A DNA stretch of 64,000 nucleotides, from positions 5,208,001 through 5,272,000 of the forward strand of contig NZ_JBBOCA010000001.1 of the NCBI RefSeq assembly GCF_038002225.1, read 5' to 3'. Every line of letters begins with the position of its first letter. Positions within the stretch are counted from its first letter, which is position 1. Positions 1-9,536 of this stretch are shown here, piece by piece. The notes below the pieces were generated by a model. That model had not been told where the DNA came from and made no database searches. It saw only the letters and a list, made by a program, of their open reading frames with translations. Both the position numbers and the translations under genes were made by a program. Source of the DNA: Paenibacillus sp. FSL R7-0204 (GTDB taxonomy: Bacteria > Bacillota > Bacilli > Paenibacillales > Paenibacillaceae).

Positions 1-2884
1 TAAGAATGAAGTCATTGAAGGAGAAGCCAAAACCGTCGATCGAGAAGCTTGGTGCTCCGAACAGAGACTGCTTGTTGAAGTACACATCCTCAATCATGAC
101 CTGGCGCAGCGGATTCAATCTGTCGCCCACGCCGCCGACAGCCCATTTCAGACTGCCGTTCTGGCTGTCGTCTTCCGGATTGCCGTCATTGCCTTTCTCA
201 TCCTTCTTATCGTCATCTTTGCCTTTATCATCATCGTCTTCCTTCTCCTTAGGATCGAAGTCCTCTTCTCCAAGCGACTTGTTGAAGCCGTTGAAGAAGT
301 CGAGCGTCCATTCGCCTTTATGGAAGACGAATCCGCTGCTCGCTACGCTCAGCGTTCCTTCACCCTTGATGAACAAGGTATCCAGGAAAGGAAGATCGCC
401 GGGAAGGGTGTTGCCGAAGATATCCAGCTTACCGCGTACAAAAGACAGGTCCTTACCTTTATAAGCTACAGCATCATTAATAATTGCCGGTTCTGTCTTG
501 GTATCCACGATGACCTGCTCTTCGTCACCTGTGCCAACCTGCTTGATCATACCGCGGACAGTTACCAGAATCTCACGGTCGAATTTCGGGTCCTTGGCTT
601 CCGCTTCTTCCTTGAATTCCTCAAAGTCCTCTTCCGTTGCAAACAGCTTGTAAGCATACATCGGAGTCTCCTTCAGCGCTTCTTCATCCATAAATTCACT
701 GATATCGAATTTCGGATCAACTGCTTTGCTCGCTGCGCCGAACAAGGCCTTGGTTTTCTTATATTCGGTAACAGCCTTGTACAGGAACGAACCGTCCTTG
801 AAAGGCTTGCCCGGGAACAGAGAGTTCAGCTGATCCACGAGCTCATCCTTTACAGAAGCACCGTTCGCAAGGCCGCTGATATCCACAGCTTCCTTGTACA
901 CTGCCATTACTCCCGCTTCACGGATACGCGTGTCATTATTATCGGTGACCAGGAAGGATTGCGGAGTCGTCATATCATAGAGAGCCGCTACCTCCTCATC
1001 CCCGCCGGCATCACCTTTGTAATCAATCTCCACCTGGTATTCACCGAGCGGCAATTCCGGTCCAAGCCCGGCTTCCAGCACATTGCCGCCTGAATCCACC
1101 TGGTCACCGCCGCGGTACGTAATCCGCATGGCGCCGGAGAATCCGTCATCGGTCGGCTGCATCACCACTGCATCCTGAACATTGACTTTGTACCGGTTAC
1201 CGTCTGCCTTATTCTTGAGGTACAGGTCAAAGTTCGGAGCGGTCGTTGCATTGCCCGTATTGTAAGCTTCAATATTCGACAGATTGACCGTCAGATATTT
1301 CACATCTGTGCTATACAGCTCTGCCGGAGCGAGTGCATAGGAATACGTAGCGGTTGCTTCTCCCACCGGCGGCAGGAGAATGAAGTTGGTACGGGTCGAT
1401 TCATACTGGGCTTTAATACCCTCATCCTTGACGCCTTCGATTTTGCCTTGCGTTTCCGGGCTTCTCGCGGAGATCATATACTCCCGGGTAACCGGCCAAG
1501 GTCTGCCTTTGGCTTGAACGCGGAAGGTCGCAGTAATCGCGTCACCCGGCTTGTACTTCGGCTCAATGCCCATCGCCGCTTCATCAGGTGTGGCTGACTT
1601 TTTGAACTCCAGCATTTTACTGCGGGAATTCTCCAGGACCGGATTCCCGTTTGCATCCAGGACAGTTTCTCCCTTTTCATTCTGCCTGACGAAGCTGAGG
1701 CCGCTCTCCAGGGTCATCTCTACTTCAATTTTGGAGTGCTCCATATTGAAAGCCTGAAGGTTCTCTACTTCTGCTATAACGTCGAAGACACCATTTTTCT
1801 CATATTTCGTCGGTACGCCTCCGCCTTCAACCGGCTCGGTAGCCAGTTGCTGTACCTGATCTACATAACGGATCGAGAACACTTTATCCGGGGCTGTGAG
1901 TTCACCCAGGCCGTATACGGTCTCGAAGCTCTGGAAGCCTCCCGGTGCCAGCTTCTCCGGGTTCCAGTAGAAGGCAACGGCGGAATCCGCCGTACCGAAA
2001 TCATTGGTATCTCTGGTGAAGTCCAGATTCGGATTAATTTTATAATCCCATTTCGTATTCGCCAGGCCGTTCCAGTGCCCGACGATCATTTCATCCACAA
2101 TATTAATATTCTGTTCGGCAAAGTTATTGAAGCCGTAGGCCACCACATTGGTTGCCTGAGGATTCGTCAGATCCAGCTTGTCACGCATCACCCAATAAGC
2201 AGGAATCTTGAAGTAAGCTCTATCCTCAAACGGAATGCCCGGATCATCCTCCGGATTATGCACCAGCTTCCGCTCTACCTGCAGCGGTGACTTGTAGGCT
2301 GTGCCAATCTGGAACTGTGGTCCGTCGTTACCGCCGACCATCGTATCCAGCAGAATCCGGCTGCCGATCTGCACCTGCGCCCCGCTCTTGTTATTCACTT
2401 CATAGCGGATGTTGACGTTACCGGAATTCACAGCATCTTTGCTGTCGGTGTAGAGCATCAGAATCTGCTTGATCTCTACGCCCTTCATCTTCCAGATCAT
2501 CTCCAGCTGCTTGGTGCCGTTAGAATTCTCCACCACTTTAGGTGCAGTAGTCTCTGAATAATGGCTGCTGTCGAACTTGTATTTATTGCCGTAAATATAA
2601 TCCGTTCCGTCGATCCGGAACGTCGTGAACGACGTCTCCGGGTCATCCCCCTGGAACAGCAGATTAACATTATTGTCGTTCTTGCGGATCGGTTGACCCT
2701 CTACAGTGCGAATACCGTAGCGGCCTGTTTCGTTATCCACAGTGACCTTAATAAACTCATTCTGGATCATGGTTGTCTTGGTACTGCTGGCCGCCTCAAC
2801 GAGAGCATGGAAGCTCTCGGAGGTGGACAGAAATACCATAATTAAGGTGAGCATTACCGCTACTGTGCGTTTCAACAACTTCAC
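1..2884 (-). CDS. Large exported beta-rich protein, 3' end beyond window
   Basis: This reading frame is open from a GTG start at 2884 to the left edge, giving 961 visible codons; the C-terminus is missing. The GTG lies 8 nt after an AGGGGG ribosome-binding site. The first ~32 residues form a signal peptide (basic VKLLKR start, hydrophobic core, then Ala/Ser-rich cleavage region), so it is exported. The rest is rich in short beta-strand patterns and Gly/Asn/Asp turns. A highly acidic, Lys-containing linker (KDDDDKGKDD-type) is encoded near 195-250, followed by more structured sequence. I recognise no catalytic motif and no named domain. It starts 27 bp after the stop of the giant gene at 2912, so the two are probably co-transcribed and may act together at the cell surface. 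Adhesin or matrix protein is inference only. Confidence 0.85.
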   Translation of the reverse strand, partial: MKLLKRTVAVMLTLIMVFLSTSESFHALVEAASSTKTTMIQNEFIKVTVDNETGRYGIRTVEGQPIRKNDNNVNLLFQGDDPETSFTTFRIDGTDYIYGNKYKFDSSHYSETTAPKVVENSNGTKQLEMIWKMKGVEIKQILMLYTDSKDAVNSGNVNIRYEVNNKSGAQVQIGSRILLDTMVGGNDGPQFQIGTAYKSPLQVERKLVHNPEDDPGIPFEDRAYFKIPAYWVMRDKLDLTNPQATNVVAYGFNNFAEQNINIVDEMIVGHWNGLANTKWDYKINPNLDFTRDTNDFGTADSAVAFYWNPEKLAPGGFQSFETVYGLGELTAPDKVFSIRYVDQVQQLATEPVEGGGVPTKYEKNGVFDVIAEVENLQAFNMEHSKIEVEMTLESGLSFVRQNEKGETVLDANGNPVLENSRSKMLEFKKSATPDEAAMGIEPKYKPGDAITATFRVQAKGRPWPVTREYMISARSPETQGKIEGVKDEGIKAQYESTRTNFILLPPVGEATATYSYALAPAELYSTDVKYLTVNLSNIEAYNTGNATTAPNFDLYLKNKADGNRYKVNVQDAVVMQPTDDGFSGAMRITYRGGDQVDSGGNVLEAGLGPELPLGEYQVEIDYKGDAGGDEEVAALYDMTTPQSFLVTDNNDTRIREAGVMAVYKEAVDISGLANGASVKDELVDQLNSLFPGKPFKDGSFLYKAVTEYKKTKALFGAASKAVDPKFDISEFMDEEALKETPMYAYKLFATEEDFEEFKEEAEAKDPKFDREILVTVRGMIKQVGTGDEEQVIVDTKTEPAIINDAVAYKGKDLSFVRGKLDIFGNTLPGDLPFLDTLFIKGEGTLSVASSGFVFHKGEWTLDFFNGFNKSLGEEDFDPKEKEDDDDKGKDDDKKDEKGNDGNPEDDSQNGSLKWAVGGVGDRLNPLRQVMIEDVYFNKQSLFGAPSFSIDGFGFSFNDFIL

Positions 2885-2911
2885 CAAGTATTCCCCCTGT
2901 TCTTGTTTCAA

Positions 2912-5900
2912 CTATTTCAGATTGCCGACAAAGAAGGTAGCAAATTCGCGGTCCCGCTCCTGGGTTCTCACCACAATCGTGTACCAGCCTGTTTTCGGGA
3001 AGGTGACCTTGAAATTACTGCTCACCAGCTCAGCATAAGTCAGCTTCTGCTTCACCAGCTTCAGCTGTCCTTCGCGGTACAGACCAGGGTAATACAGAAT
3101 GTCGAACGTTCCTGCCTGATTGACCTTGTCTACTCCGCCTACCTTCATCAGGTTGAAGCCGGATACCTTGAAGGTAATGGTGTTGGTATTGAACAATGCG
3201 GATTCGCCGGATGAAGCCGAGATTAAGGTATCGTTACCGAACACCAGCAATCCGCCGTCCTTCACGACCACCACATCCTGATAGACCACCGTCTTATTGC
3301 CTACCTGATCAACTGCTGTGTAAGCTACGCGCTGGCGTCCAAGCTTGCTCAGATCCAGCCCGCTGACCGATACTTTCAGGTTAGTCTCAGCCGATACATT
3401 ATCAGATACGGTGAACCCGCCGAGATCCGTACGGAAGCTAAAGTCTTTCTTGTTCTGAACGATCCCTACTGTTTCCTTGTTCAGTGTCAGCTCAGGTGCT
3501 GTGTTATCAAGTCCTGCAATGGTCACTGGAACCTTGTTCACATTGCCCAGCAGATCTGAGATGGCAATGACTGCTGATCCGCTGCTCTCAAAAGCACGCG
3601 AGTAGCTGTACGTTCCATCCGCTTTACTGATCTGGTTCGTATAGGCGGCTCCATCTGAAATAGGTCTTACGCCTGAGAACATTTGGTTAGGGGCAGCAAC
3701 TGTGCCGCTAAGCGTAACCTTCACTTTGCCTTTGGCATATTTCTGTCCGCCGATGGTAACAATCTGATCGGCCGGAACCGCTTTGCCTTCGGCATCTACA
3801 AAGGTATAGGCCACTTTGTCCGGTACTGGCGGTGCAGAGAGAATATTCGTTACCTTCTCTTTGATAACTGTTGTATTGCCGTACACATCCACCACAGTGA
3901 ATGAAGCTGTTCCATTCTCCATGAGTGTAATGCTCTTATCGGCACTGATAATGTTGAACGCTTTAGCCGAAGCATCCGCCTTCTCTACCGTAACCGTAAC
4001 GCCGGTGGAGAACAGCACATTGCCGCTGTTATCCTTCAGGGTGCCGAAGGTCTGGCTTCCATTCTCGCCATATTGGTAGGAACGGACCACTTTCACCCTA
4101 GGAACTTCCTTGTTAATGTTCGCAACCGTTGCTTCAACCTTATTGACATTTCCGGCAGCATCCTTAATTTCGAATTCGAACTTGCCGTTCTCCGTGAAGG
4201 TGTAGGCGGTCTTGCCGCCATTGTTCACCACCGTCACCGGCTCAGAGGTGCTCTGGAGAAGCGCAACCACATTACCGTTCGTACTCTCCATGTATGAATA
4301 TTCAATGGTTCCTTCAGGCTTAGTGCCGTCAATATTCTTCACGACCAGATACAGAGTATCTGTCCGGTCCGGATCACTAAGATCGGTCAGATCGAAGCTG
4401 TAGTAACCATTCTCGTAGATCTTGAAAGAATTCCCGGTCCGTACAGGCACCGAAGGGTTAATCTTCGACGGCATTACGCGGATACCCGGCGGGACCGTGA
4501 TCTCAATATCCGCACCAACCTTGGCATTAACCGGGCTGTTCACGCTGAGTGAAGCAAGCGCATAGACCGGCTGTACACTGGTAGAAGCTCCATCGACATC
4601 AAGCTTGGCCGGTTTGCTGATCAAACCTCCCGGCGTTCTGTACTTCACCCACACCTGAAGCTCCTCAGGCTTACTCGTCGGAACCTTCACTGCTACGAAG
4701 TTGGTGTACGGCTTCCAGTTCAGCCAGCTCACACCGTTATCCGGTGATACTGAATATTCATAACCGGTCTTGTCCTCCGTTTCGAGACTCAGCTTCACAA
4801 TGGCCGTGTAGCCGTCCGCTGTATCACCGGACAGATAGATCAGAGAAGACTTGGCATCCGACACCGGCGCATCCGGCTTGGTCGTTGCCGAGACTTTGAA
4901 GGTTCCTGCACTTGCCTTGATCGTGCTGTTACCTGCTCCGTCAACTGCGAGTACATATAGGCGGAACTCAGAGATTTCTCCCGATTTCAGTGATTGGTCA
5001 TCGATGGAGACTGAGCCGCCTGCCGGGACATCTGCCCATTTTGTCGACGACTCTGTAGGTACTTCTGCGCCTGCTTCTTGTTTGACCCATTGATATTTGC
5101 TGACCAGTCCTGTTTTGCTATAGAACTCTGACACGCTGATCTTCGTCTTCTGCAGCGGCAGCGGGTAAGCAATACTATCAGGGCTGAAATACACTACCGG
5201 TGCTTCATTGTCAAAATAATAAGCCTTCGAGTAGTAGTACGTTTTGTCGCTGTGCTTCACCATAAGATGAATGTATTGCGTTCCGTTTAATTTTAATTTT
5301 TCAGCAGGAATGACATAGCTGTAAGTGGCTTCACTTACAGAAGCGCCAAGGCCCTTGGCTGCCAGCTTGGTATCGGGGCTGGCCTCTGGCGAAGCAGCAG
5401 GCGTCGCTGCCGGTTCAGATGCTTCGGCTGAAGCAGCAGGTGTTACTGCAGGCTCGGCACTGTGATCCGGTGCCGGAGTCTCTTCCGCTGGAAGCGGGGT
5501 CAACGATGGCTCTACTGGCCCGGAGGACAAGAACTTCATAAGGGCCACTGGCCCGATATTTGCTGTAACTTCCGGCTCGACCGGAGAGTTCGGCTCTGCT
5601 GGCGCTCCAGGCTCCGCCGGTTCGGCTCCATCTTCAAGCAGGCTTTTCTCAGACAGTAGGGACATGCCGGAGGACTTGGAGACCTCAAGCCCAGTGAATT
5701 TACTATCATTATCTGGACGAATGGAGCTGTCGCTGATGGCATAGCCCACATAATCCGGGTGCACACCGCTGATCTCGAAAGTAACATCATGACTCTTCAC
5801 ATAGTTAGGATTGGCTTCCGGTGTGAACTGTGTCGGAATTGCCGCCTCAGAACTCACGACTACCGCTCTTTCCTGCGGTGTCTTGACCGTCTCATTGCCC

Positions 5901-8491
5901 GCTTTATCCAGCGCCTTCAGATAGAGCCAGTAGGAGCCGTCCTCATCAATATCCTCGTAAGTAGACCGGGTAACGGTCGAACCAGTGTATGGCGTATCTG
6001 CCCACTTGCCGGATGCCGGAGAATCCCCGTCTTTTACCCATTGGTACTGCACGCTGCTGACTCCGCTATGCGGGTCCTTCACCAGAGCCTGTACCGTGGC
6101 GGTATCCTCGCCGGCCATCGTAATCGCAGGTCCCTGGTTGTCCAGCTTCAGAACGCCTACTTCATGCTTCCAGTTCGAATCGTCTTTCTTGAAATCTTCA
6201 AGCGGCCAGACACTCAGATCACCGTATTGTCCTACCGCGGCCATTGCCTGATTATCGGCGTAGAAGGTCTTATCCGCCTTTTCGCCTGGTGCCTCTGCGT
6301 ACCAAGCATCATACTGTGCCTTATGAGTAGCCACATACACTTTTTTCTTCTCGTACTGCATCAGCTCTCTGGCGGAATCCCAGGACATATCGGCTGTCCA
6401 GGTATGCAGGTACCACTCCCCGCTGTTCCCTTCCTCGAAGGCTTCCGCCGGAGGAGCGAGCAGGTTCGTTTTGTTATTCACTACTGACAGCTCTACATTC
6501 TCGAATTCTCCCGAATACAGCTCATCCGACGGCTGCTTGGCAGATAGTGCATAACGCTTAAGCGCTGCATAATGATCTCCGGCTACACCGGCGAACGGAT
6601 CAGCCTTATCCTGGCTCCACCAGTAGTACACCAGACCCACCGAAGGCGAGGCTTCCGCACTCAGATTCGAAGGACGGTAGATTCCGCGGCTCGGCCGTTC
6701 CGTACCACGGTCAGGAACGGTAGGATCAAGATGCGGCACTTTAATGGAAGGATCGTTGGCGTCAATCGTAACCTTCCCTTTTTTGGCATATTCCTGATCA
6801 GTAGCGCCGCCAGTCTCGAACCGGTAACCGATCACCGGCTCCGTATTGTCGATGAACAGGTTCGCCCAGTCAATCTTGGAGTTGGCGAGTGAAAAGTCAC
6901 TACCGTAAGGATTGATCTTCTCTTCATGGATTCCATCGAAGTTTGCAGGCTGAATCATCAGGTTCCCTGCGTAATCCTGAATGACATCGGTATCCATCTG
7001 GATCGGCTCACTGCCACCCTTGGCATCATTAGATATAGCCACAGCTTTGAGGAGCGGGGTTTCCACCGTTTTGCCGTCAGGCACAGTCATGCGGAAGCTC
7101 CAATTCGGTGTATTCCGGCCTGCAACATAATAGGCTTTCATTCCGTTATTGAAGAGGATGAAGGTTTTCTTCTCCTCCCAGCCGGTTTTGGCAATGGCCT
7201 CTTCCGTCATCTGGAGGGTGAAGTCAATCACATCTCCCTTATTGAGCGTAACCCCGGTCAGAATCTCCGGTTGAATGCCGTTCGCGGTCTTGGAATACTT
7301 CGGACGCACAGCATCGACAATGACGCGGAAGCCGCCCCGGTCGAAGTCAAACGGATTCCCGCTCTTCCGGTCCAGCCAGGCATTGCTGCCGCTGCTCGGT
7401 ACAGTGTTGAGATTGACAACCGCTCTATTTCCTGCCGCATCACTAAGCTCGGCTTTCTTCAATTTATTATCCAGCGACAGATCCATCTGCGCTCCGCCGG
7501 TGGTCCCGCCGGTAATTAAGGGTCTCAATGGAAGGTTGCCGCTGTTGTGAAAAGGAACTCCCGTATATCTGTAGGCAATTTTTTTCTGGTAGGAATCCAA
7601 ACTTTCCTTGGTATTGGTAAAGCTTGTATTCTGCAGATACTGCTGCTCTCCGGCTGCCGGAAGTCCTGTGCCCGGATCATTAACGAACAGCTTTTGCCGC
7701 AAGAAGTAATCAGAATTTGCTGTCACTACCGAAGTCGGTCTGACCGGCTCGCTGAAGTTGTAGCTGAGCGTGATATTCTCGTCTCTTTTGACATACAGCT
7801 CTTTCTGGTTAATATTCTCGTTAAGCCGTTCTGCACCGTTGCCGGTGAAGGTATAGTTATCAATTACCGGACGCTTGAGATCCTGGAACTTAAGGTAGAA
7901 TCCGCGTACACCGGCTGCTTCACCGTCGTCGTCGCCTTCGCCCCAGACCCTAATGTTAATAATAGAATCAGGTTTGATGAGGGCCTTAGCCGACTTGTTA
8001 TACCGCTGGCTGCTGCCGGTCCGTTCATTGATAATATCTTTTCCGTCAATGTTTACTGTAATTTCAGAATGGCGCGTCCATATGAACCCGGAGTGACGCC
8101 GCAGCACGGAAAATCCTGTAAGCATCTCAGCATGCCCGCTCTCGGCCATATTTTTTAGAATCGGGTTATCTGCTACCTTCACCTGGAATCGAACCGTGGT
8201 CTTTTTATCATTGACACCGGCAAAAATATCACCCTTGGCCCAATCATATTGGGCATTTGCACTTGTCTCTGTCTGCTTGAAGCCTTCCACCTGGTTATTG
8301 AAAAAGTTAATAAACGTATTATCTGCGGGGTAGGACAGATTCCCTACATGGGCTCCGCTCTTGAATGTAACCTCAAAATCATCACCCGCAGCCTCTGCCA
8401 GTCCGCTAAAGGAACTGGGTATTAACGATAACAACATGCTAAGAATCAAGCTTAGCGAGGTATATCTCTTCAATCTCCTGCTCATTAACAA
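2912..8491 (-). CDS. Giant exported surface protein with Ig-like repeats
   Basis: About 1859 residues. I place the start at TTG 8491, 6 nt after a GGGGGAG ribosome-binding site; ATG 8485 is possible, and the upstream ATG 8512 would put that site inside the gene. A signal peptide with a Leu-rich core ends near AEAAGDD. Repeated bacterial Ig-like/OmpL47-like segments occur around residues 800-890 and 1120-1210; both contain YQWVK and end in a 'DKAGN/DGAGN' turn. A further one near 1660-1750 has the DNTAPELTLN and TAVDQVGNK signatures. A Pro/Glu/Ala/Ser-rich linker covers about 945-1050. No LPXTG motif or S-layer homology domain is visible at the C-terminus, so the mode of anchoring is unclear. 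It is probably co-transcribed with the exported protein that starts at 2884. Extracellular adhesion or structure is inferred from architecture only. Confidence 0.85.
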   Translation of the reverse strand: MLMSRRLKRYTSLSLILSMLLSLIPSSFSGLAEAAGDDFEVTFKSGAHVGNLSYPADNTFINFFNNQVEGFKQTETSANAQYDWAKGDIFAGVNDKKTTVRFQVKVADNPILKNMAESGHAEMLTGFSVLRRHSGFIWTRHSEITVNIDGKDIINERTGSSQRYNKSAKALIKPDSIINIRVWGEGDDDGEAAGVRGFYLKFQDLKRPVIDNYTFTGNGAERLNENINQKELYVKRDENITLSYNFSEPVRPTSVVTANSDYFLRQKLFVNDPGTGLPAAGEQQYLQNTSFTNTKESLDSYQKKIAYRYTGVPFHNSGNLPLRPLITGGTTGGAQMDLSLDNKLKKAELSDAAGNRAVVNLNTVPSSGSNAWLDRKSGNPFDFDRGGFRVIVDAVRPKYSKTANGIQPEILTGVTLNKGDVIDFTLQMTEEAIAKTGWEEKKTFILFNNGMKAYYVAGRNTPNWSFRMTVPDGKTVETPLLKAVAISNDAKGGSEPIQMDTDVIQDYAGNLMIQPANFDGIHEEKINPYGSDFSLANSKIDWANLFIDNTEPVIGYRFETGGATDQEYAKKGKVTIDANDPSIKVPHLDPTVPDRGTERPSRGIYRPSNLSAEASPSVGLVYYWWSQDKADPFAGVAGDHYAALKRYALSAKQPSDELYSGEFENVELSVVNNKTNLLAPPAEAFEEGNSGEWYLHTWTADMSWDSARELMQYEKKKVYVATHKAQYDAWYAEAPGEKADKTFYADNQAMAAVGQYGDLSVWPLEDFKKDDSNWKHEVGVLKLDNQGPAITMAGEDTATVQALVKDPHSGVSSVQYQWVKDGDSPASGKWADTPYTGSTVTRSTYEDIDEDGSYWLYLKALDKAGNETVKTPQERAVVVSSEAAIPTQFTPEANPNYVKSHDVTFEISGVHPDYVGYAISDSSIRPDNDSKFTGLEVSKSSGMSLLSEKSLLEDGAEPAEPGAPAEPNSPVEPEVTANIGPVALMKFLSSGPVEPSLTPLPAEETPAPDHSAEPAVTPAASAEASEPAATPAASPEASPDTKLAAKGLGASVSEATYSYVIPAEKLKLNGTQYIHLMVKHSDKTYYYSKAYYFDNEAPVVYFSPDSIAYPLPLQKTKISVSEFYSKTGLVSKYQWVKQEAGAEVPTESSTKWADVPAGGSVSIDDQSLKSGEISEFRLYVLAVDGAGNSTIKASAGTFKVSATTKPDAPVSDAKSSLIYLSGDTADGYTAIVKLSLETEDKTGYEYSVSPDNGVSWLNWKPYTNFVAVKVPTSKPEELQVWVKYRTPGGLISKPAKLDVDGASTSVQPVYALASLSVNSPVNAKVGADIEITVPPGIRVMPSKINPSVPVRTGNSFKIYENGYYSFDLTDLSDPDRTDTLYLVVKNIDGTKPEGTIEYSYMESTNGNVVALLQSTSEPVTVVNNGGKTAYTFTENGKFEFEIKDAAGNVNKVEATVANINKEVPRVKVVRSYQYGENGSQTFGTLKDNSGNVLFSTGVTVTVEKADASAKAFNIISADKSITLMENGTASFTVVDVYGNTTVIKEKVTNILSAPPVPDKVAYTFVDAEGKAVPADQIVTIGGQKYAKGKVKVTLSGTVAAPNQMFSGVRPISDGAAYTNQISKADGTYSYSRAFESSGSAVIAISDLLGNVNKVPVTIAGLDNTAPELTLNKETVGIVQNKKDFSFRTDLGGFTVSDNVSAETNLKVSVSGLDLSKLGRQRVAYTAVDQVGNKTVVYQDVVVVKDGGLLVFGNDTLISASSGESALFNTNTITFKVSGFNLMKVGGVDKVNQAGTFDILYYPGLYREGQLKLVKQKLTYAELVSSNFKVTFPKTGWYTIVVRTQERDREFATFFVGNLK

Positions 8492-8775
8492 TTGATGCTC
8501 CCCCTTATTCATTCATCAAGTCCTGTCCGGCGTGCAGCAAGCTTCGCTGTAGTCTGGATTCACTCCCTGTGCTTCCGCATTCTCCTCTCGCCCTGCCCTC
8601 CCGTGGACAAAACATACGCGTCATAAACTACCTATTTTTTCATATCTGCGTTTATTCTATCAGGCAGCTCTAAACAAACTCTTAACAAATCTCGACAAAA
8701 GCTGCGTCAAACGCCTCGAAATAAGGTTAATATACTCGAAAAACGAAAAAAGTCCTGGGATTTTTGAAAAAATGT
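8492..8775 (-). promoter_or_regulatory. Leader region of giant surface operon, candidate promoter
   Basis: This non-coding stretch lies upstream of the giant surface gene and after the terminator at 8776-8819, so the surface operon should have its own promoter here. The best candidate I see is an extended -10 element, TGATAGAAT, on the minus strand at 8662-8654; no good -35 sits at the right spacing. A second weaker option is TTGACG further upstream with a poor -10. Either would leave a 5' leader longer than 150 nt. I see no protein-coding signal in it. Confidence 0.35.
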
Positions 8776-8819
8776 CTAAAAAATAAAATAAACCGCACTG
8801 ATCTGGCTCAGTTACGGTT
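8776..8819 (-). terminator. Rho-independent terminator after toxin/immunity array
   Basis: Read on the minus strand, AACCG-taACTGA pairs with TCAGT-gCGGTT (arms 8819-8808 and 8802-8791) and is followed by the T-rich tract TTTATTTTATTTTTT. It lies 35 bp past the stop of the DUF4279-like gene, so it should end transcription of the immunity array before the giant surface operon. Confidence 0.75.
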
Positions 8820-8853
8820 GGTTTGGTATGTCTTTGTTATGGATTTCGACAGG

Positions 8854-9165
8854 TTACTCTACCATGCCAAAAGATAGTATATGAAATTTAATAGCTATCC
8901 CTAAAACTGCTAGACTTCTAAGCATTTCATTGGAAAGCATAAAGCCCATCTGACCATAATCTGATCTCATGTAACTATTGATACTTACTTCGTTATACTC
9001 ATCGATCATTTCAGTAATTGTTTTTAAGTTCGGAGTTAATTGCTGAAGAAGTTCAAGAATATCTTCCGGTTCACTTTGCTCTGTTGGTGACAAGTGTAAC
9101 TTGGTACTGATCCCGTCAAAATCTAAGTTATCACCACGAACGATGAACGAGAAACTTCCTTTCAC
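8854..9165 (-). CDS. DUF4279-like protein, probable immunity protein, internally shortened
   Basis: 103 residues from GTG 9165, 5 nt after the ribosome-binding site AGGTGGTGA; GTG 9177 is an alternative. The N-terminus (FSFIVRGDNLDFDGISTKL) and the C-terminal half (from ILELLQQLTPN through MLSNEMLRSLAVLG) match my memory of the DUF4279 family, found among immunity-type genes of polymorphic toxin loci. The expected middle segment, usually Arg/Gly/Trp-containing between the two halves, is missing: PTEQSEPED runs straight into ILELL. This looks like an in-frame deletion of about 30-40 residues, so the protein may be non-functional. It overlaps the end of the broken gene upstream and is followed by a terminator. 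The family call comes from pattern recall, not a search. Confidence 0.65.
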   Translation of the reverse strand: MKGSFSFIVRGDNLDFDGISTKLHLSPTEQSEPEDILELLQQLTPNLKTITEMIDEYNEVSINSYMRSDYGQMGFMLSNEMLRSLAVLGIAIKFHILSFGMVE

Positions 9166-9170
9166 ATAGC

Positions 9171-9435
9171 TCACCACCTGTTATCTTGCAAATTCTCCAG
9201 ACGAATACCAAAGGTTTGAAAAGCTTTCTTAAGATCCTCTTCCTCGTCTTTCCCGCATTGAAAAATGAAGTTTATCAGAGCAATTGCTCACAGCTTATCT
9301 GTTCAACCTGCAGACCTCTGAAGACGGGTAATATTCTGTCCAGATACCAGCTAAAATCAGTGATGTCGGTATCATCTTGTACTATCATTTTCTATGCTTA
9401 TTGAAGCCGATATCGAAATAGGGTTCTCCTCCTAT
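9171..9435 (-). pseudogene. Broken small immunity-type gene
   Basis: Two minus-strand reading-frame pieces can be joined only by a frameshift. The first starts at ATG 9388 (MIVQDDTDITDFSWYLDRIL) and hits TGA after CEQLL. The second runs from NFIFQCGKDEEEDLKKAF to a TGA at 9171. Upstream, a strong AGGAGGAG site and a third short frame (PYFDIGFNKHRK) end in TGA just before the ATG, suggesting another break. Small size, acidic composition and position in a toxin/immunity array suggest a decayed immunity gene; I cannot assign a family. The final stop overlaps the DUF4279-like gene's ribosome-binding site, a leftover of translational coupling. Confidence 0.55.
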
Positions 9436-9536
9436 TTATAAATTTATTGTTTCTCTCATTAAAGTAAAAAACAGCCCCCAGATCATCAATGAACTGTGAC
9501 CCAATTTGAGGACGGTTTAAAAGAAATACCCTAGAG

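Noticed and set aside
320..1093. Plus-strand frame of about 257 codons
   Set aside because: It lies entirely opposite the open exported-protein gene, has no ribosome-binding site and no recognisable domain.
5759..6487. Plus-strand frame of about 242 codons
   Set aside because: Antisense to the giant surface protein; composition (Arg/His/Cys rich) is that of a reverse-strand shadow.
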